Source: an uncultured Clostridium sp. (GTDB taxonomy: Bacteria > Bacillota > Clostridia > TANB77 > CAG-508). Taken from it: 45,673 nucleotides of DNA. The translations under genes and the position numbers were made by a program. The DNA is taken from positions 1 through 45,673 of the forward strand of contig CAOKRC010000001.1 in NCBI GenBank assembly GCA_948471035.1, in the 5' to 3' direction. Numbering within the stretch: the stretch's first letter is position 1; the number at the start of each line of letters is the position of its first letter. Under the pieces are notes generated by a model, which was not told where the DNA came from, did no database searches, and worked only from the letters and a program-made list of their open reading frames with translations. Positions 8,810 to 18,727 of this stretch are shown one piece after another.

Positions 8810-10180
8810 TTATTCTGTTACATTTAATTTATTTAAATTCCATCTTTCACGTGCAATTGTATTATAATATGCACGTTTTAAATTTGGTGCATATTCTTCT
8901 ATTTTCTTTTTTTCAAAACTTGTAGAACTTACAATACATGTATAACATGCAAGTTCATTATGTTTATAATAATATGATGTTTCTTCTTCGGTCTCTCCTT
9001 CTCTTTTTTGTTTATCATAATCTATACTTCTATATCCTGTAATTTCTCCTGATGCTTCTTGTAATATTGGACATTCAAGTTTATGGTAATATCCATCATG
9101 TATATAATATAATAAATCTGGGTCTACATATTGTTTATTTTCTGTACTTGTTACTATTGCATAATTGTTATATTCTTTAATTCCTACTGGCAAACCTTGC
9201 ATAAATGTTATTATATTTACATTTGATAATATTTTATCCCAATCTTCTTCTGTTAATATTGGCATTCTAAAATCTGTATTTAATGTTGTATGATTACTAT
9301 ATGTCCATATTGCATTATTTAAATTTCTTTGAATTGATTGTTTCATTATTTCTCTTTTATGTGCTACAAAATCAGATCCTATATCTTCTGGGTCATTTCC
9401 AGTTGTTGCATTTAAAATTTTTGTACTATCATTTATAAATTGTGGATACGCATTTCCATTTTCATCCAGTGCATTTTTAGGCACTGCTACATCTACAATT
9501 CTTGCTCCTGAAAATGAATTATTTTTTACCCAATTAGTAAATTCTTTAGCTTCTTTATAATATTCTATAGCTGTAGCATCTGTTATAGTTACACCTTTAT
9601 ATTGGGTTCCATCATCAGCAACTTCTCCTGCTATTAAATAACCACTTCTTGAAATGTATTCTCCATTCATATATCCATATATTGTAATATAATTATCTAA
9701 TGAATAATTTACAACTATATCACAGTTTCCTGTTTTATATCTTAGTGAATAATGTATATAAGGTTTTAAAGCATGTTCATATTTTGTCTTTTCACTTCCA
9801 TCACTATCTTTATATTCTGTTTCTATTGGTGAATATATATAATATCCATCATATAATGTAATTACTATTGCTGGTATATATTGTGCAACATAATTAGAAT
9901 TTTCTCCTGGTACTTTTAAATTTGTTGCAAGTGATGTGAAAAATGCATTTATAGAAGCTTTAATATCTCTTCGTAATGAGTCTGCATTTGTAGAATAATT
10001 ATTCCCAATTGAATTTAATTGAAACGCAACAACTGCATCGTGTGTTGCGTCTAATAATTTAGTATCATATTGCCTTTGTAAACTTGCTGTATCTATTTGA
10101 ATACCAATATATGCTGATAACATTAGTGTTATTGGTATTACAATTATTGCAAAGATAACTGCCATGTTTTGTAATTTCAT
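8810..10180 (-). CDS. Pilus-operon membrane-anchored surface protein
   Basis: This 456-residue protein ends the pilus operon. Residues about 6-27 form one hydrophobic segment (VIFAIIVIPITLMLSAYIG) followed by a coiled stretch (TASLQRQYDTKLLDATHDAV), a layout like TadE/TadF pseudopilins or a tip protein. The large outer domain is rich in Tyr, Asn and Thr and holds a late Cys pair (CYTC, with an earlier CPIL). I cannot assign a named family. Export with the small pilin-like proteins upstream is inferred from the operon. AAAGGTGA precedes the ATG. No in-frame CGG. Confidence 0.7.
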   Translation of the reverse strand: MKLQNMAVIFAIIVIPITLMLSAYIGIQIDTASLQRQYDTKLLDATHDAVVAFQLNSIGNNYSTNADSLRRDIKASINAFFTSLATNLKVPGENSNYVAQYIPAIVITLYDGYYIYSPIETEYKDSDGSEKTKYEHALKPYIHYSLRYKTGNCDIVVNYSLDNYITIYGYMNGEYISRSGYLIAGEVADDGTQYKGVTITDATAIEYYKEAKEFTNWVKNNSFSGARIVDVAVPKNALDENGNAYPQFINDSTKILNATTGNDPEDIGSDFVAHKREIMKQSIQRNLNNAIWTYSNHTTLNTDFRMPILTEEDWDKILSNVNIITFMQGLPVGIKEYNNYAIVTSTENKQYVDPDLLYYIHDGYYHKLECPILQEASGEITGYRSIDYDKQKREGETEEETSYYYKHNELACYTCIVSSTSFEKKKIEEYAPNLKRAYYNTIARERWNLNKLNVTE

Positions 10181-10206
10181 TTAAATATCACCTTTGCCCC
10201 TCTTAT

Positions 10207-10746
10207 CTATTTTCCATTTGTCATAACAACTCCTGAATGTGAAGCTTCTATACTATATGTATCATTTCCTGATATGCTATAAAAGAAATTTTTAAGCATT
10301 TGAGCTATAGTAGTATTAGTATTTTTTACATCCACAGATACTATATCTCCTTCTTTTAATAGCTTTTCTGTACTTCTTGGGTTTGCTTGTCCTATACCTA
10401 ATTCTTCTTCTATTTGTGAAGTATACATAGTCCAATAAATATTTTCTCCTATTTTAGCTCCAGTTGCTTCTGCTCCTTTTTTACCCGGATTTTCGTCTAA
10501 TACTTTAACAGACATTTCAACATCATAGCTATTTCCTGTAGCAGATAAAGTTTGGATATATTTATCGTAATTATCTAATGTAATTTTTCCTGTAGAACGG
10601 ATATTATCTACAAAATCTACTGTAGCAGTATATACTGCTAATTGTGAAATATCATCATTTCTTTCTGATATTGACATCAACGGAAATACAAACATTAGAA
10701 CAGCAGCTAAAAATATAGCTACAACAGTTATTAAAGTGTCTCCCAT
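10207..10746 (-). CDS. Pilus-operon pseudopilin-like protein
   Basis: This 179-residue protein has one N-terminal hydrophobic helix (LITVVAIFLAAVLMFVFPLM, residues 5-24) and then a soluble domain (DDISQLAVYTATVDFVDNIRSTG...). The architecture is that of a minor pseudopilin or of the Tad-associated membrane-anchored proteins, and AAAGGAGG precedes the ATG. It follows the 252-residue protein by 13 bases. The one CGG (CCG|GGT) is out of frame. Function is inferred from shape and operon only. Confidence 0.65.
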   Translation of the reverse strand: MGDTLITVVAIFLAAVLMFVFPLMSISERNDDISQLAVYTATVDFVDNIRSTGKITLDNYDKYIQTLSATGNSYDVEMSVKVLDENPGKKGAEATGAKIGENIYWTMYTSQIEEELGIGQANPRSTEKLLKEGDIVSVDVKNTNTTIAQMLKNFFYSISGNDTYSIEASHSGVVMTNGK

Positions 10747-10759
10747 GTTAATTCCTCCT

Positions 10760-11518
10760 TTACGACTGTAATAATATATATATTATCTCTAGTTTCTTAT
10801 TTCCCTTAATTATTTCAAGAGAATATCCATCATCTGTTATAGTTTCGCCACTTGTTGTTACTTCCAAAAATTTTTCTATAAATTTATCATTTTCATATTT
10901 TTTTAAGTTTTTTCCTGTATACGTAATAAAATTATTTTCATATTTTTGGCCTAACATATCTGCTTTAATTCTTGACTGTATTTTTGAGTTATCACCTACC
11001 CAAGGTGCACCTACATTAACAGTATTATTTGTAGAAGATTTTACAGAATACAACTTTCTTACCATCTCTTCTACATTAAATTCTGGAACTGGTTTATTTA
11101 ATGTTTTATAAACTTGTTCGTGAACCATCTCTAATCTGTTTTTAACTTCTTCATAGTTTTCTTTTTCGCTACTATTTTTATTTTTTACTATTTGATTCCA
11201 GTTTGTCATAAATCCTTCTGTCCAAAGATCGTATCTTACAATAGGTTCTCCATCTTTATCAAATATCGTTACCGCAAACTGTTCTTTAGCATATCTATGA
11301 ATAGTAGGCATAATTGTTTCCATTCCTACTATTCTATTTTTACTATTTTCTATATTATCTTTAGTTGCATATTCATAAAATTCAGTCTTATCATTAAAAT
11401 GAAAAATTACATCTGCTGTACTTCTTGCTTGTGCAACAACAGAAATAGCTAATGCAAGTGCTAAAACGAATACAAGTATACTAAAAGCTATTTTTAGTGC
11501 ATCTACCGCATTTTCCAT
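10760..11518 (-). CDS. Pilin-like protein, MENA-type N-terminus
   Basis: This 252-residue protein starts MENAVDALKIAFSILVFVLALALAISVV, the same short polar leader plus hydrophobic helix as the three MENASKA proteins upstream, but with a larger outer domain. It belongs to a locally expanded pilin-like family. I see no type IV prepilin Phe/Glu processing motif, so the export signal is unclear. The CGG in this gene (GCG|GTA) is out of frame. Confidence 0.65.
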   Translation of the reverse strand: MENAVDALKIAFSILVFVLALALAISVVAQARSTADVIFHFNDKTEFYEYATKDNIENSKNRIVGMETIMPTIHRYAKEQFAVTIFDKDGEPIVRYDLWTEGFMTNWNQIVKNKNSSEKENYEEVKNRLEMVHEQVYKTLNKPVPEFNVEEMVRKLYSVKSSTNNTVNVGAPWVGDNSKIQSRIKADMLGQKYENNFITYTGKNLKKYENDKFIEKFLEVTTSGETITDDGYSLEIIKGNKKLEIIYILLQS

Positions 11519-11561
11519 TTTAACTCACTTCCTTTTGCTTTTTTATTAACATCTATTATAA

Positions 11562-11948
11562 TTAATTATTTTTTGTAATAGATACTTTAGTATAAAATCC
11601 TGAATTATTTGGAATAAATGTAACTGTATATCTAGCATTTGTTTGTACATCTTTAACTGCTGATACTGAATTAGTCTCAAAAGTTATTTTTCTAGATTCA
11701 TCTGTAGTTGAAGAGTTGTTTGAATTAATTACATTTATTAATGATTTTACATTTGAACCAGATACATTAGTTCCTTCATAATGTGAAAATTTATCATTGA
11801 ATATTTGTATTTCCATTGAATCCATTTCTTGTTGTGCTCCACCTGTTACTCCTGAAATATTTCCAAATACCATCATTCCAATTCCAATTAGTAAAATAGC
11901 AATTAATATTGCACCTGCTATAAGTAGTGCTTTTGAAGCATTCTCCAT
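11562..11948 (-). CDS. Pilin-like protein, MENASKA family
   Basis: This 128-residue protein opens MENASKALLIAGAILIAILL, a polar leader of five or six residues followed by a hydrophobic helix. It has the family signature seen in the neighbours: an Asn/Phe...Tyr pair (IFNDKFSHYEG) then a Val...Leu-Ile-Asn segment (NVKSLINVINSNN). Its size suits a major pilin. It sits in the operon with the CpaF-like ATPase and TadB/C-like platform. Confidence 0.7.
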   Translation of the reverse strand: MENASKALLIAGAILIAILLIGIGMMVFGNISGVTGGAQQEMDSMEIQIFNDKFSHYEGTNVSGSNVKSLINVINSNNSSTTDESRKITFETNSVSAVKDVQTNARYTVTFIPNNSGFYTKVSITKNN

Positions 11949-12028
11949 ACTCCTCTTCCTCCTTTAACTTTTTCATTTGATTTATTTATATAACTTAGAT
12001 TATCTTTAAAATCTAAAATATTAAAAAC

Positions 12029-12469
12029 TTATTCTTCTATTTGTTCAAAGGTTAAACTTTTTACTCTTTTTGTCGCTTCATGATAATCTATATCTGTGCA
12101 TTTAAACTGTATTAAATTAAAGTTTTGAACAAATCCTTCTAACCCTACTTTTGTTAATGTCTCCATTTGGTATATGATTAGTTTTTCATTATATAATAAT
12201 TTTATTTCAATTTTTATTGAATTCAAGTCATTTTCTATAAAGTATCCTTTTTCGTCTTTTTCAATATTATTTTTTATATTTTCATTTGTTGCTTTATTTA
12301 TTAATGTAATTACATCTGTTCCATATAGCACTTTTTTATAATATTCTTCATATTGCCTATTATAAGCTTTTATAGTCGTTAAATTTTTGTTGTTTTGAAT
12401 TAAAGACATACTTACAATTAATACTAATGTTATTGCTATAATACTAAAAATTATGACTATTCTTTTCAA
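12029..12469 (-). CDS. Pilin-like protein with divergent N-terminus
   Basis: This 146-residue protein has a KRIVIIFSIIAITLVLIVSM membrane helix instead of MENASKA, but its outer part matches the neighbour at 13111 (YNRQYEEYYKKVLYGTDVIT against FNKEYESYNRKLIRGVDVIS, each followed by a Leu/Val-Ile-Asn-Lys-Ala block). It is therefore a paralogue in the same operon, perhaps a minor subunit. Confidence 0.65.
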   Translation of the reverse strand: MKRIVIIFSIIAITLVLIVSMSLIQNNKNLTTIKAYNRQYEEYYKKVLYGTDVITLINKATNENIKNNIEKDEKGYFIENDLNSIKIEIKLLYNEKLIIYQMETLTKVGLEGFVQNFNLIQFKCTDIDYHEATKRVKSLTFEQIEE

Positions 12470-12668
12470 TAAAAGTGTTCCTTTCTCTATTATACTATTT
12501 TTTCTTTATTTTTTCAACTAATTAGGTTAATATTTACACATTTTTTAGTTAATGTTCAGCCTATATTGAATAAAAGCTTCGAATAATTTTCAAGAAACCT
12601 CCTTTAACAAGGAGGTAGCAGTGCGAAGCACTGACGAAGAGTTCTTAATATTGCTTTCTATAACCTTA
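12470..12668. other. Intergenic gap inside the pilus operon
   Basis: No gene is visible. The gap holds the hairpin repeat at 12592-12646 and the 17-base string TTAATGTTCAGCCTATA (12549-12565), which recurs exactly at 34264-34280. Confidence 0.6.
12592..12646 (-). repeat. AAGAAC...CGTCAGT double-hairpin repeat, copy 1
   Basis: Two adjacent hairpins: ACCTCC-N8-GGAGGT and CAGTGC-GAA-GCACTG. It sits between AAGAA and TTCTT ends. Its reverse complement aligns with copies at 30581 and 34310. Similar REP-like hairpins are common in gut Bacillota. Confidence 0.6.
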
Positions 12669-13094
12669 TTATTTACTAACTGTAATATTTATAGTTTTTA
12701 CTAGTTTTGTTCTATCATTAAAAGTTATTTTATTTACAGTATATTCTTTATCTTGGTTATCACTAATAAATGTAGGCGTGTTTTTTATAATAGTTTCAAT
12801 ATTTTTTATTGCATTACCAGTTATTTTTATTTGATATTCTTCATCAGCATTATTCAAATTATGCTCATTTACCAAATTTACTATTGTTACTATATCATGT
12901 ACTGTTAAATTTTTTCTTCTTTCATATACTGTAAATTGACTATTAAATTCGTTTATATTTTTATTTTGTATATTATAATTTATACTATCTGCAAAATTGT
13001 TTAAATTATAGTATGCTATTACTAAAAGAGCTATAAATATAACCCCCAATAATATTTCTGCAACCATAATTAACGCTTTTGATGCATTTTCCAT
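12669..13094 (-). CDS. Pilin-like protein, MENASKA family
   Basis: This 141-residue protein starts MENASKALIMVAEILLGVIF with a helix to about residue 30, then the family FNSQFTVYERR and VTIVNLVNEHN blocks. It is a paralogue of the 13111 and 11562 proteins in the same operon. Confidence 0.7.
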   Translation of the reverse strand: MENASKALIMVAEILLGVIFIALLVIAYYNLNNFADSINYNIQNKNINEFNSQFTVYERRKNLTVHDIVTIVNLVNEHNLNNADEEYQIKITGNAIKNIETIIKNTPTFISDNQDKEYTVNKITFNDRTKLVKTINITVSK

Positions 13095-13110
13095 TTATCA
13101 TTCCCTTTCT

Positions 13111-13638
13111 CTAATTTATACCATTTATATATCCATTTTCCGTCATTTTTCTTTCTTCAAATTTCATGTAGTTTACTCTTCCACTAGTTTCACTATATCT
13201 TACTTCTGTACAATCAAAAATCCTTCTTTTAAAATCTGTAAAAGCATCTGTATCATTTTTTATTATTTCAAAATCATTCATATTATAGTATTTATTTATA
13301 TTGAACGCTGTAGTAGATGTTTTTCCATCTTTTTTATATACTATCTCTTCTGCCATTTTAAATTGTATATTTATTGTATAATAATTATCATTTGTGTATT
13401 TTTTATTATTATCAATTGCTTTATTTATTACAGAAATAACGTCTACACCTCTAATTAATTTTCTATTGTACGATTCATATTCTTTATTAAATACTGCTAA
13501 TTGTTCAACTTCTATCTCTGTTAATTCTCTTGCTGAAAGGTTTCTTATATTAGTATATCCATATACTATCAATGCTAATATTAATAGTGCAATTAGTATT
13601 TCTCCTGCCATTATTAAGGCTTTTGATGCATTTTCCAT
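13111..13638 (-). CDS. Pilin-like protein, MENASKA family
   Basis: This 175-residue protein starts MENASKALIMAGEILIALLI and carries the FNKEYESYNRK and VISVINKAIDNN blocks. It is the first of the pilin-like run, 25 bases after the TadB/C-like gene. The one CGG (ACG|GAA) is out of frame. Confidence 0.7.
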   Translation of the reverse strand: MENASKALIMAGEILIALLILALIVYGYTNIRNLSARELTEIEVEQLAVFNKEYESYNRKLIRGVDVISVINKAIDNNKKYTNDNYYTINIQFKMAEEIVYKKDGKTSTTAFNINKYYNMNDFEIIKNDTDAFTDFKRRIFDCTEVRYSETSGRVNYMKFEERKMTENGYINGIN

Positions 13639-13663
13639 ATGTTTTCCCTTTCCTTAGTATTAA

Positions 13664-15745
13664 TTATTTAATCATTTTTTGCATTGTATTGAACGAAGTA
13701 GTCATACTTGTTAATCCTATTGCCACTAATGGAACAATTAAATATCCAACAAATAAACATACCATAGGTGCAAATCCTATTACTTTTCCAATCATACCTT
13801 TTCTTGAAATTAATCTTTCATTTGATTCTTTTCTCTTTTCTTGATAATATGCACGTTCTGTATCTAATTCATCAAATGCCTCTTTAATTGGTATTTTTTC
13901 AACTGCCGCTTGTAAACTTTCTACAATACGTATAAACTGTCCATATGACACATCATTTTTTAAGTCTTCTAATGCTTCCCATGCTCCACTTTCATAGTTA
14001 TTCACACACTTTGTAATAGGCTCTTTAAAAATATTGGCATATCTTTCTAACCATTCTAGTATTATTTCTACATTAATTCTTTCTATTTTCATAAGCATTA
14101 ATATAATTGTTTGGAATTGCATTACTTCATCTTCCATATCTAATTGTCTCATTTTAACTTGAAACATTAGCATCCAAATTGGACACATATATGCAACCAA
14201 TGAAAATATAATCGCAAGCAAGATTTCAAACCATTTTAAATATTCACTATTTACAATTTGCAACTTAGTATAGACTTTTTCTGCATCAGTTTCTATTTCT
14301 TCATCTGTTGAATCTTGATAATAGCTAGAATATTGCATAGCCACTGCAATTTGCTCTTTTGTAACATTGGTCTGTCCTTTAAATCTATCTATGAAATAAT
14401 TATGCCTTTTTGTTCTTTCCATTGCTTTCTTTTCATTTGATGAAGACATCTGTCCTATTATATCATAATCACTATCCGGCTCTTCATATATATAATTTAC
14501 TGCAATCTTATGTAATTGATTAAACATAAATATTGATATAATACATGTTACAATAGTAAGTACAATTCTATTTACATATAACCATTCAATTTTTTGTTTA
14601 GATGCTGCATCTTTTAGTAATCTTATTATTTTTCTATTTTCTTTTGTTCCTCTTTTTGGTATGAATAAATCCACTACACTTTTTGCTATTCTATTTTTAT
14701 ATAATTTTGCTTGCCAAGGATTTTCAGTATTTTTTATATGTGCGTTTGTAGAAGAGTTATCTTTTATTTTCCTTATCATTATATAAGATACAAAGGTTAT
14801 TAATAATAATAGCATTTGTACTATAAATCCACCTTTACCATCATAGAACTGACTTGTAAAACTAAATTGTGATATTGCCCATTGTTTCACAGGTTCTATA
14901 AATAGCATTGGTACTGCTGCTATAAGTGATAAGCTTTGAAAAACATAATCTATTTTATCTCTTTTTAATATTTCTATTTGCATTTCTTGAGTAATATTAT
15001 TTAAGTTCTTTAAATATAGTGATGCGCCATGAGCATCTTTTCTATCTCCAAATTCCCTAGTTAAGTATGATATTCCTGCAAATTCTTTTAAATAAGCATT
15101 TGGTACAATATCATAATATTTTTCAAGTTCTGTTTCTGGGTCATCTGAAATTAAAATTTCATAAATTTTTTCTGCTTGGCGTGATACTTCTACTTCATCA
15201 TTTTGTGATACCTCATATATCGCTTCTTCAACCATATTAGTATCGTGATATGCATGTCTTATTTCTGAAAAAAGATCAATTTGTTGCCTAAGTAATTTAT
15301 TGTCCATTTTATCTACCATACCATTAATTACTGTTTCTACCATAAAGATTTCAAATATTAATAATATAGCAAGTAGTAATATGTTATTTTTTGTAAATAA
15401 AATTATTCCTAACGTTAATGGTACTATTATTAATAAAGCATTTGTTAATATTTTTGATGATTGTTTTCTAGTTAAATATTCGTCTTCTATATTTATAATT
15501 TCTATTCGTCTTCTTAATTTAACTATATATCTTTTAAGTACTGGAGTTTTTATATAAAACATATATAGTTTTTGATATATTACTTCAAGAGATAATGTAT
15601 TTGTTTGAGCTCCTGCTCTTAACTCTCTTGCTTGTTTTATATCTTCTTGATTCATTCTCTTTCTTAAGGCAATATATGCAATAACAACTGCTATAAATAG
15701 CAATACCACTACTCCCATAGCATATAGTATAACTTGATTTGACAT
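13664..15745 (-). CDS. TadB/TadC-like type II secretion platform protein (fused)
   Basis: A 693-residue inner-membrane platform protein of the T2SF class. Hydrophobic segments cluster at about 5-27, 90-135, 275-330, 390-410, 510-540 and 650-690. Two cytoplasmic T2SF-like domains lie between, e.g. IDLFSEIRHAYHDTNMVEEA near 190 and LMLMKIERINVEIILEWLER near 555. This looks like TadB and TadC joined in one chain. It works with the CpaF-like ATPase upstream to assemble the pilus. Its CGGs are all out of frame. Confidence 0.75.
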   Translation of the reverse strand: MSNQVILYAMGVVVLLFIAVVIAYIALRKRMNQEDIKQARELRAGAQTNTLSLEVIYQKLYMFYIKTPVLKRYIVKLRRRIEIINIEDEYLTRKQSSKILTNALLIIVPLTLGIILFTKNNILLLAILLIFEIFMVETVINGMVDKMDNKLLRQQIDLFSEIRHAYHDTNMVEEAIYEVSQNDEVEVSRQAEKIYEILISDDPETELEKYYDIVPNAYLKEFAGISYLTREFGDRKDAHGASLYLKNLNNITQEMQIEILKRDKIDYVFQSLSLIAAVPMLFIEPVKQWAISQFSFTSQFYDGKGGFIVQMLLLLITFVSYIMIRKIKDNSSTNAHIKNTENPWQAKLYKNRIAKSVVDLFIPKRGTKENRKIIRLLKDAASKQKIEWLYVNRIVLTIVTCIISIFMFNQLHKIAVNYIYEEPDSDYDIIGQMSSSNEKKAMERTKRHNYFIDRFKGQTNVTKEQIAVAMQYSSYYQDSTDEEIETDAEKVYTKLQIVNSEYLKWFEILLAIIFSLVAYMCPIWMLMFQVKMRQLDMEDEVMQFQTIILMLMKIERINVEIILEWLERYANIFKEPITKCVNNYESGAWEALEDLKNDVSYGQFIRIVESLQAAVEKIPIKEAFDELDTERAYYQEKRKESNERLISRKGMIGKVIGFAPMVCLFVGYLIVPLVAIGLTSMTTSFNTMQKMIK

Positions 15746-15796
15746 TTAATAATAGCACCTCCTCTCCAAAATTCGAATAATCTTGTATTTTTTGTG

Positions 15797-15822
15797 GGCA
15801 AACACAGGGCTTGCCCCTACAT
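15797..15822. repeat. Right-end fragment of the TGTAGGGGC MITE-like element
   Basis: Contains AAACACAGGGC-TTGCCCCTACA, matching the right terminus of the full elements at 28014 and 37815. It lies just after the CpaF-like gene. Confidence 0.5.
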
Positions 15823-15833
15823 CCTTTTTACTA

Positions 15834-17777
15834 CTATTTTTCTATTTTTGGTTTTCTTCCTCGTTTTGTTTCTTTTACTTCTACTATGTTTGAATTTGCT
15901 GTTTTTCCCCAATTTTCTTCAACAAAGGCATCAAATAATTCTACATCAGCTTCATCCATATTGTTTCGCATTTCTCGTAAGTTTTGGTCTGATATTTTAT
16001 TTGTAAGTACATATTCACCATCAACATATTCTAATATGTTAATATAGTTATATAGTTTTCTATCTGTAATTTTTGTAAAATAGTGTGTAGCATTATCAAA
16101 AAATTTATCAAATTTCCCTTCTAATGTTTTTTCTTTGTTGTGGTCAAATGTGTATTCATTTTTTTCTTCTACTGGTATACATTCTGTAACTCTTTCTATG
16201 TATCTTCTTCCTCTAAAGTCTTTTACTAAGTGTATATCAAAGTTTAATACTTGAACAACTTGTTCTTCTGCTGTTTTTTCGTTTGTAAATACACCTGTTC
16301 TTAACATTGAGTTTCTTAGTGCTGTTACTAAGTTTGGAAATGTTTTTGCATGGTGTGTAAATAATGTAAATTTTGATGCAACTTGAGCTGCTTGTATCAT
16401 CCAAGATGCAACAGGGTCTGTTGCAACCTCTCCTATAATGTTTACAGAACCGTCAGTTTTCTTTTGAACGTCTAATCCCTCTTGTCCTGAAATTGTTTCT
16501 GTTTCTCTAAATGTTAATATATTTCTAGTTGGATATATTTTTCTTAAATGTAACTCGAATGCAGTTTCTTGAACCCTTATATTCATTGTTTCATATATAT
16601 TTTCAATCATTCCCATAAGCATTGTTGTTTTACCACAACCTTGTTCACCAGTAATTGAAACAATTCTTGCTCCTTTTACTAAGTATTTTAATAAATCAAT
16701 CGCTTTTTCTTTTCCAGGAAATACAATTAACTGTTCTAAAGTTGCACGTTTAACGTCAAATTTTCTTACGAAAAATGCCCATGTTTCTGAAAATGATGGT
16801 CTAACTACAACAACACGTGATCCATCTTTCATTTCATTAATTTTATATCCATTAGTATCTGATAATTGTCCTGGATTATTGTATTTATATATATTTTGAC
16901 ATACTCTTTTTAATTCACTTTCACTACCAAATGATAAGAATGCAAGTCTTATAGATTTACCTTGGAAGAAAATCCAGATACTATCACAGGCACGTGGTAC
17001 TTTATTTTCTAGTACTTGATCTAAATAATCTCCATCAGTTTGTGCAACTTGGCTTAAGAATGATTCTGGAAGTCCAGATACACCACCTGAAACACCGTCT
17101 ATATTCATATCTCTTATTTCATCAATTACACTATATCCTTTATAATGTTGATATATTCTTTGTACTACAACATTTAGTTTATCTTCAAATGTTAGTTCTA
17201 GTTGTTCTGTTTCATATATTTCTCTAATTTCTTCTCCTGTGATTACATAAGATGGTTTTGCTTCACCTGCTATATATTTTAATACTGCTAAATTATATCT
17301 CTTTATAAGTTGTGTTAATGCTTCATATCCAAACTCTTTTTTATACATGTAGATTAAGATATCAAATTTATCTTGTTCTGTTAATAGTGATGGAATATCA
17401 AATGAAATTGCACTTGATATATTACTTTCAGTTACTCCATATTCCCTAACTAATAAGTCATATATTAACTCTTTTACATATTTCTTATCATTAACATCTC
17501 CATATGTACATCCTTTAAGTGCTTTTTTTAGTTCATATTTTTTCTTTTTCCTTCTTTGTAACTCTTGTTCTGAAAGACCTATATCATATAAGTTTATCTT
17601 TGTAATTTCATCAAGTCTTCTTTTAACAAATTCAGTTATTTTATCTAATGTATAAGTCTTATCATCTATTTCTACCTCTTGCTCAACTTCTTGTTCTTTC
17701 TTTTTTGCTATTGATTTCATAATAATTATGGCTGTTCCTATTAGTACAATAACAATTAAGATAAAATTTATTAGCAT
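15834..17777 (-). CDS. CpaF/TadA-like pilus assembly ATPase
   Basis: A 647-residue secretion ATPase that powers pilus assembly. It has an N-terminal membrane helix (FILIVIVLIGTAIIIM, about 4-19), a long helical linker, then the GspE/CpaF core: Walker A GEQGCGKTT at about 377-385 and the VNIIGEVATDPVAS (Asp/Walker B-like box), followed by the KFTLFTHHAKT His box. The membrane anchor is unusual for TadA/CpaF, which are normally soluble. The C-terminus is basic (KRGRKPKIEK). CGG occurs only out of frame (GAC|GGT twice). Confidence 0.85.
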   Translation of the reverse strand: MLINFILIVIVLIGTAIIIMKSIAKKKEQEVEQEVEIDDKTYTLDKITEFVKRRLDEITKINLYDIGLSEQELQRRKKKKYELKKALKGCTYGDVNDKKYVKELIYDLLVREYGVTESNISSAISFDIPSLLTEQDKFDILIYMYKKEFGYEALTQLIKRYNLAVLKYIAGEAKPSYVITGEEIREIYETEQLELTFEDKLNVVVQRIYQHYKGYSVIDEIRDMNIDGVSGGVSGLPESFLSQVAQTDGDYLDQVLENKVPRACDSIWIFFQGKSIRLAFLSFGSESELKRVCQNIYKYNNPGQLSDTNGYKINEMKDGSRVVVVRPSFSETWAFFVRKFDVKRATLEQLIVFPGKEKAIDLLKYLVKGARIVSITGEQGCGKTTMLMGMIENIYETMNIRVQETAFELHLRKIYPTRNILTFRETETISGQEGLDVQKKTDGSVNIIGEVATDPVASWMIQAAQVASKFTLFTHHAKTFPNLVTALRNSMLRTGVFTNEKTAEEQVVQVLNFDIHLVKDFRGRRYIERVTECIPVEEKNEYTFDHNKEKTLEGKFDKFFDNATHYFTKITDRKLYNYINILEYVDGEYVLTNKISDQNLREMRNNMDEADVELFDAFVEENWGKTANSNIVEVKETKRGRKPKIEK

Positions 17778-17802
17778 ATATGTCTTCCTCCCTTTTTTGA
17801 TG

Positions 17803-17882
17803 TTGGAGATTGGAAGTTTGAAACTTGAATTTAAATATTAGACTTTAGCTTCCAACTTCTAACCTCAAACTTCTAACTTCTC
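17803..17882. repeat. TTGGAAGTTTGA repeat, copy 1
   Basis: An imperfect inverted tract: GATTGGAAGTTTGAAAC on one side, TTCCAACTTC...TCAAACTTC on the other. It is related to the tract at 23557-23620. It runs into the 3' end of the CpaE-like gene. Confidence 0.5.
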
Positions 17883-18722
17883 ATTTGTACCTCTTGTAAT
17901 TTGTATATAATTTTTTCTACTGCTTCTTTTACTTGTTTTACGAATTTTGCATTTTTATCTGTATCACTTACATTGTTTATTTTTAAAAATAAATCTGCAA
18001 CATTTCCTTCACTAGCCGCTTCAAAAAATAAAGTATTATATGGTACCACTGTTAGATTTTTTTTCATTTTAGTATATCTAGAAATATTTTTAATAGTGTA
18101 TTTTGATGTTTCATCAAATCTTCCTATATTTAATATCATTTTATTTTTTCTTTGTTCATCCATTTCTTCTTTTAATTCTAGAAAATCATTTATCATATTA
18201 ATTTTTTGTTCTATATTATAAACAATTACTTGTGACATGTTTAATATTTGTCTTTCTAAATCTTTATCTAAGTTATTATTCAAATCTACTAATACAATAT
18301 CGTAATATTTATTTGCAGCTTGTATAATTTCTTTATATGATTCCATTGATTTTAAATATTCTTCTTTTCCCAGTCTTATTTTAGGTTTTCTATATCCATA
18401 TAAAACTTCTAGTCTATTTGTATAAACAATATGTGTATAACTTGGTATTGAATCTGGAGTAATTTTTCCACTATTTGCAATTCTTGATAATCCCTCAATA
18501 CCATTGTCCATAGCAAAATCAGTAGTTTTTACTAATTTATTAATTATATTTTTATTTTTGTTTTGTGAGCCAAAGCATAATTCTAAAGTATCGTCATATC
18601 CGTGTAGCAATAAGCAATATTTTATAATTATGCTCAATTGCCATACTAGCTGCAATTGCTGCGATTGACATTGTTTGACCTGTTTCTTTTTTTGCATTAC
18701 TATAAAATGTTATTATTGCCAT
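17873..18722 (-). CDS. CpaE/MinD-like pilus ATPase (one CGGA recoding site)
   Basis: A ParA/MinD-superfamily protein of the Tad locus (CpaE-like), thought to localise the machine. The start MAIITFYSNAKKETGQTMSI contains a degenerate P-loop (AKKETGQT). DIVLVDLNN resembles Walker B. The plain frame stops after LLIAT, but reading the in-frame CGGA as Gly41 continues as YDDTLELCFGSQN, giving 282 residues. The ATG at 18722 lies just after the TAA (18728-18730) of the upstream gene in its recoded frame, so the recoding also gives tidy operon spacing. Confidence 0.8.
18599..18602 (-). other. CGGA +1 recoding site in the CpaE-like gene
   Basis: ATT GCT ACA CGGA TAT GAC GAT. Without the shift translation ends at TGA two codons later. 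Confidence 0.85.
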
Positions 18723-18727
18723 TTACT

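Noticed and set aside
17812..17882. Coding extension of the CpaE-like gene into the repeat
   Set aside because: The stop codon is clear and the repeat has a non-coding inverted layout.
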